A DNA stretch of 17,219 bases from the NCBI GenBank assembly GCA_050944255.1, contig JBMNQS010000049.1, forward strand, positions 1-17,219. Direction: 5' to 3'. Below, piece by piece: positions 13,947 through 17,219 of the stretch. The DNA is from JBMNQS01 sp050944255. GTDB taxonomy: Bacteria; Bacillota; Clostridia; Christensenellales; Maliibacteriaceae. Each line of letters opens with the position of its first letter. Position 1 is the first letter of the stretch. Position numbers and translations under genes: made by a program. Below the pieces are notes generated by a model that saw only the letters and a program-made list of their open reading frames with translations, was not told the DNA's origin and made no database searches.

Positions 13947-14022
13947 TGGTGATCCATCCGCGACTCGAACGCGGGACACCCTGATTAAAAGTCAGGTGCT
14001 CTACCAACTGAGCTAATGGATC
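13947..14022 (-). tRNA. tRNA-Lys (anticodon UUU)
   Basis: The 76-base cloverleaf has acceptor GATCCAT/ATGGATC, D arm AGCTCAGTTGGTAGAGC, anticodon stem CCTGA/TCAGG around CTTTTAA, the TTCGAGT T-loop, and encoded CCA. It is the last gene of the four-tRNA operon and faces the accessory region. Confidence 0.95.
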
Positions 14023-14026
14023 GCAG

Positions 14027-14102
14027 TGGCTGGGGTGGCAGGACTCGAACCTACGCATGCGGGAGTCAAAGTCCCGTGCCTTACCAACTTGGCTACACCC
14101 CA
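14027..14102 (-). tRNA. tRNA-Gln (anticodon UUG)
   Basis: The acceptor TGGGGTG/CACCCCA is closed by a U-A first pair, usual for tRNA-Gln. The anticodon loop CTTTGAC lies in a CGGGA/TCCCG stem, the T-loop is TTCGAGT, and the end is GCCA with encoded CCA. In a GatCAB organism this tRNA may be first charged with Glu and then amidated by the enzyme encoded at 72-3234; no glutaminyl-tRNA synthetase is visible here to decide that. Confidence 0.95.
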
Positions 14103-14125
14103 CCGGGCTATGGGGAGAAATAAAA

Positions 14126-14203
14126 TGGGGTGAGTAGTGGGGATCGAACCCACGACCTCCAGAGCCACAATCTGGCGTACTAACCAACTGTACCATACCC
14201 ACC
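14126..14203 (-). tRNA. tRNA-His (anticodon GUG)
   Basis: The acceptor GTGGGTA/TACTCAC has an additional encoded 5' G (position 14203) facing the discriminator C, the G-1 identity element of tRNA-His. The anticodon loop TTGTGGC sits in a CCAGA/TCTGG stem, followed by the TTCGATC T-loop and encoded CCA. Confidence 0.94.
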
Positions 14204-14208
14204 GTAAT

Positions 14209-14285
<77 letters not shown>

Positions 14286-14362
14286 ATAATCGCCGCGGTG
14301 CGCCGGGGGCGCCCTGTTTTGCGCGGATAAACGGCATCCCGCATCCCGGCTGACAGTTTAAG

Positions 14363-14391
14363 ATTCTATCATGAACTGGGGGGCGTGTCAA
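14363..14391 (-). promoter_or_regulatory. Promoter of the tRNA operon
   Basis: TTGACA (14386-14391) and TAGAAT (14363-14368) on the minus strand are separated by 17 bases. This is near consensus, as expected for stable RNA genes. The predicted start lies about 70 bases before tRNA-Arg, in a GC-rich leader with self-complementary GGCGCC-type segments. Confidence 0.85.
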
Positions 14392-14426
14392 TGTTTTTCA
14401 CCGATTTTTGCGGCGGTTGGGGATTC

Positions 14427-14441
14427 TGGTGATATTCACCA
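14427..14441. repeat. Perfect inverted repeat upstream of the tRNA promoter
   Basis: TGGTGA TAT TCACCA is a perfect 6+3+6 dyad about 36 bases upstream of the tRNA operon -35 box, in the 220-base gap behind rsgA. An outer GGATTC (14421-14426) and GAATCC pair flank it. It could be a protein-binding site or part of a hairpin; nothing in the sequence decides this. Confidence 0.4.
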
Positions 14442-14613
14442 AAACGGCTCGGGAATCCGTGCCTTTTTTACTGCCCGGACGAGCGATCATGCCGCGCGCC
14501 GGCGCTTTGGCGGAGGCCATTTTTTACCGGTAAAGATTTCGGCTTCAAAGGATATTTACGGCAAACTCCGGCGGTTTTGGGGAGATTCTTCCTCATTATG
14601 CCCGCGGGCACGC

Positions 14614-15510
14614 TCAGTCATACTGGCCGCGCATCTTCTCGCGGGCTTCGGCCACCAAAACGGCGTAGCGCGCCAGGCGCTCGTTGGAGATTTCGCTGCG
14701 CTGCGCGGCGTGTTTGACGGCGCAACCCGGCTCGCTGATATGCAGGCAGTCGTATCCGAAGCGGCAGTCCCCGTCATAGTGTTCGAATTCTGGGTAATGG
14801 TCCTTGATCTCGAGGGGATCGATGTTTTCGGTCTCCAGCATGGAGAAGCCCGGCGTATCCACGATGTAGCCGCCGCATGGAAGCGGCAGCAGTTCCGCGT
14901 GGCGCGTGGTATGTTTGCCCCGCCCGATCTTTTTGGACAGATCCCCCACTTCCAGGTCGAGCTGCGGCGACAGGGCATTGATCAGCGACGTCTTGCCCAC
15001 GCCCGACTGCCCCGCCATGCAGGTGATCCTGCCTTCCAGCCGGGCACTCAGCGCGTCCAGGCCCAGCGCCTCATGGGCCGAGGCCACGATGGTATCCACA
15101 GCCCTGTACTGGTCGGTCCAGCTTTTTAAGTATTCTTCATCCACATCCTCGCACTTATTGAAGCATACGGCGGCATCCACCCCGGCTATGCCGGCGATCA
15201 GCAGCAGCCGGTCGATCAACAGCGGATCGGGTCTTGGCTCGGTGAGGCTGGCGACGATCATCACCTGGTCCACGTTGGCCACCGGCGGCCGCACAAAGGC
15301 ATTTTTTCTCGGCAGAATCTCCTCGATGGAGCCGTAAACGTCGCCCTGGTCGCTTTTTTCCTCCAGCACGCTGACCATATCCCCGGCCAGGGGCCGCTGG
15401 GCTTTTTGGCGCAGCCTGCCCCGGGCGACGGTACGCACCACCTCGCCGCCTTCCGGCAGATACACATCGTAGAAACCGCCCACACCCCTTAAAATCTGTC
15501 CTCTGCGCAT
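14614..15510 (-). CDS. rsgA: Ribosome small subunit-dependent GTPase A
   Basis: RsgA (YloQ/YjeQ) is a circularly permuted GTPase that checks late maturation of the 30S subunit. The 298-residue product has an N-terminal OB fold (about 1-70) and then the GTPase motifs in permuted order: G4 NKCED (118-122), G1 GQSGVGKTS (167-175), a G2 region in GRGKHTTRH, and G3 DTPG (218-221). A C-terminal zinc knuckle uses Cys249, Cys255, His257 and Cys263. GAAGGGTGG before the ATG overlaps the prkC stop region and leaves 13 bases between the two genes, so the genes are co-transcribed. In many Bacillota rpe and a thiamine pyrophosphokinase gene follow; here the tRNA operon follows instead. Confidence 0.97.
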   Translation of the reverse strand: MRRGQILRGVGGFYDVYLPEGGEVVRTVARGRLRQKAQRPLAGDMVSVLEEKSDQGDVYGSIEEILPRKNAFVRPPVANVDQVMIVASLTEPRPDPLLIDRLLLIAGIAGVDAAVCFNKCEDVDEEYLKSWTDQYRAVDTIVASAHEALGLDALSARLEGRITCMAGQSGVGKTSLINALSPQLDLEVGDLSKKIGRGKHTTRHAELLPLPCGGYIVDTPGFSMLETENIDPLEIKDHYPEFEHYDGDCRFGYDCLHISEPGCAVKHAAQRSEISNERLARYAVLVAEAREKMRGQYD

Positions 15511-15523
15511 GCGCCACCCTTCT

Positions 15524-16954
15524 TTATGGTCTTGATAACGTCAGGTTCACCTTGGTGCCCTTCTCCACGACCTCGCCTGCTTCGGGGGTCTGGGCGATCA
15601 CGGTGTCCTTCTCCCTTTCCTTGTCCACTTCATATTTGGCATCTCCGAATTTCAGTTCATTGGCCGTCAGCATATTCATGGCGTCGTCAAACAGTTCGCC
15701 TATCAGACTGGGCACGGTGGTCCGCCCCGGCCCGCTTGAGACCACAAGGGTCAGTATTTCCTCCCTGCGGTTGATCTGGGTATGCGGCTCAATGCTTTGG
15801 GAGATGATCCGGCCCCTGGGCACGGTGAGATTCTCCACCTCATTGATCTGGTAGGGTATCTTCAGCTCGTCGAGCTCCTGCAGGGCTTCCTCGACGGACA
15901 ATCCCACCACACCGGGGACGTTGACCTGCCCGAACACATTCTGGCTCATCACCCACAATACCACCAGCAGCGCGGCGGAGATCAGCACCACCGCGACGCC
16001 CGTGACGGCAAAGCGGGCCCTCCGGTAGCTTTCGGGGGGCGATTCGGGCAGATTCATCTCGTCGGCCTCACGGGAGGCTTCGCCCTCCTCCAGGCCCACG
16101 GCCACATGCTCGGGGAACTCCACAAAATGGGTATCGGGCGCCTCCAGCGAGTACAGCAGGTCGTCGTTCATCTGCCCGGCGCTCTGGTAGCGGTCCTCCG
16201 GCTCCTTGAGCATGGCCTTGAGGACAATGTCCTCCAGGGCCGGCGGCACGTCCGCCAGCAGGTGGGGGTATACCGGCACGTCCTGCAGGTGTTTCAGCGC
16301 CACGGCCACCGGCGTATCGCCGTGGTAGGGCAATTGGCCCGTGGCCATTTCATAGAGGATAATGCCCAGCGAGTAGAGGTCCGACCGCTTATCGCTGGCG
16401 ATGCCCCGCGCCTGTTCCGGAGAGAAATAATGCACCGAACCCAGCACATTGGAGCCTGTCAGGGTAATGGTGCTGGAGGAGGCGGCCTTCACCAGGCCGA
16501 AGTCGGTGACTTTCAGGTGCCCGTCGCGGCTGACCAGCATATTCTGCGGCTTGATGTCCCGGTGCACCAGCCCGCGGCTGTGCGCGTGGCGAAGGGCCGA
16601 GAGTATCTGCTGGGCAATATCCACGATCATGGCGTGGGAGAGCGGCGCGCGCTTGGCGATCAGTTCCTTGAGGGTGATGCCCTGTACGAACTCCATGACG
16701 ATATAGGGGGTATCGCCGTCCTGTCCGTAGTCCAGCGTCTTGACGATGTTCTTATGGTCCAGCATGGACTGGGCCTGCGCCTCCCGCTCAAAGCGCCTGA
16801 CGAACTCCGTATCGGTGAGAAGCTCGGTGCGCATCATTTTCACGGCCACGATGGCGTTGTCGCGCAGGTCCCGGGCGCGGTACACATCGGCCATGCCGCC
16901 GGAGCCCACATGGTTCAGGAGCTGGTAACGCTCGCCGATCATCTGTCTGTTCAA
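15524..16954 (-). CDS. prkC: Ser/Thr protein kinase with PASTA repeats
   Basis: This membrane kinase senses muropeptides or lipid II outside the cell and phosphorylates division, wall and translation proteins. The 476-residue product has a Hanks-type kinase domain (glycine loop GSGGMADVY at 17-25, Lys39, HRDIKPQN from 131, DFG at 151-153, activation segment VHYFSPEQA). A juxtamembrane linker and one membrane helix (about 312-335) follow, and then two extracellular PASTA repeats (about 345-408 and 411-476). Many PrkC/Stk1 proteins have three or more PASTA repeats, so this is a short form. The start is taken as TTG 16954, three bases after the phosphatase stop and eight bases after GGGGTGA; the in-frame ATG at 16942 has no ribosome binding site. 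It is paired with its antagonist phosphatase upstream. Confidence 0.96.
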   Translation of the reverse strand: MNRQMIGERYQLLNHVGSGGMADVYRARDLRDNAIVAVKMMRTELLTDTEFVRRFEREAQAQSMLDHKNIVKTLDYGQDGDTPYIVMEFVQGITLKELIAKRAPLSHAMIVDIAQQILSALRHAHSRGLVHRDIKPQNMLVSRDGHLKVTDFGLVKAASSSTITLTGSNVLGSVHYFSPEQARGIASDKRSDLYSLGIILYEMATGQLPYHGDTPVAVALKHLQDVPVYPHLLADVPPALEDIVLKAMLKEPEDRYQSAGQMNDDLLYSLEAPDTHFVEFPEHVAVGLEEGEASREADEMNLPESPPESYRRARFAVTGVAVVLISAALLVVLWVMSQNVFGQVNVPGVVGLSVEEALQELDELKIPYQINEVENLTVPRGRIISQSIEPHTQINRREEILTLVVSSGPGRTTVPSLIGELFDDAMNMLTANELKFGDAKYEVDKEREKDTVIAQTPEAGEVVEKGTKVNLTLSRP

Positions 16955-16956
16955 TC

Positions 16957-17219
16957 TTACGTCACCCCGCCTTCATTGTGCACAAGCACCACGGTAACGT
17001 TGTCCATGCCGCCCGTCTCCAGGGCGGCGTCCACCAGGCGCTGCGCGCAGGCCTCCGCATCCCGGGCGTTCTCCGCCATGATCTGCGCGATGACGTCGTC
17101 GGGCACGTAGCCGCACAGCCCGTCGGAGCACAGAAGCAGCACGTCGTTTTGATGCCACGCAAAGGGGAGCACATCCACCGCCACCGTGGACGCGGTGCCC
17201 ACGGCGCGGGTGATGATAT
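16957..17219 (-). CDS. prpC: PP2C-type Ser/Thr protein phosphatase, C-terminal part
   Basis: This is the cognate phosphatase that reverses PrkC phosphorylation using two Mn/Mg ions. Only the C-terminal 87 or so residues lie in the window; the gene continues past its right edge. Visible signatures are ITRAVGT at the edge, the LLLCSDGLCGYV motif with the metal-binding Asp, and GGMDNVTVVLV with the last metal-ligand Asp. It stops at TAA 16957-16959, two bases before the prkC start codon, in the prpC-prkC-rsgA order standard for Bacillota. Methionine-like starts inside this part are not real. Confidence 0.93.
   Translation of the reverse strand, partial: IITRAVGTASTVAVDVLPFAWHQNDVLLLCSDGLCGYVPDDVIAQIMAENARDAEACAQRLVDAALETGGMDNVTVVLVHNEGGVT

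Noticed and set aside
13947..14022. tRNA-Lys as an integration (att) site for the accessory block
   Set aside because: I found no second copy of its 3' end within the window and no integrase gene, so the idea is unsupported here.
15782..17110. 442-codon plus-strand frame opposite prkC
   Set aside because: It is a shadow of the prkC and prpC codons, rich in His, Gly and Val, with no family resemblance.

Overview
The window looks like a chromosomal segment of a GC-rich member of the Bacillota (class Clostridia is the most likely reading). The evidence is the four-base-overlapping gatC-gatA-gatB operon, the prpC-prkC-rsgA order with a PASTA-domain kinase, strong AGGAGG-type ribosome binding sites, and tRNA genes with encoded CCA ends. 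I cannot name the genus from the sequence alone.

Layout. Positions 72-3234 (+) hold gatCAB, the tRNA-dependent Asp/Glu amidotransferase, closed by a strong hairpin at about 3281-3305. Positions 3332-5221 (-) hold a secreted beta-helix surface protein. Its C-terminal membrane anchor is cut off by an in-frame TAG, and the anchor is still readable just behind the stop. Positions 5474-11291 (-) hold one very large, visibly AT-richer gene for a COG1112-type SF1 helicase (transglutaminase-like region, DUF4011, helicase core, MTES_1575-like nuclease, DUF3320). It is split into three reading frames by two single-base losses in homopolymers. Positions 11346-13900 are a patchwork: remnants of small phage- or ICE-like genes on the minus strand, including a three-lesion ssb pseudogene, interleaved with two intact plus-strand genes, a six-helix membrane protein and a Cu/Zn superoxide dismutase. 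Positions 13947-14285 (-) carry a tRNA operon transcribed Arg-His-Gln-Lys, with a near-consensus promoter and its own terminator. Positions 14614-17219 (-) hold rsgA, prkC and the C-terminal end of prpC.

The two ends are ordinary housekeeping regions and all their genes are intact. The roughly 10.6 kb between the gatB terminator and the tRNA-operon terminator is accessory DNA, and every disrupted gene lies in it. The main points of interest are the fragmented helicase-nuclease, whose first break sits on a perfect U_UUU_UUC slippery heptamer; the stop codon that would convert a wall- or membrane-anchored protein into a released one; and the decayed phage-like module into which sodC and a membrane gene appear to have been inserted. 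I see no CRISPR array, no insertion sequence and no intact integrase.
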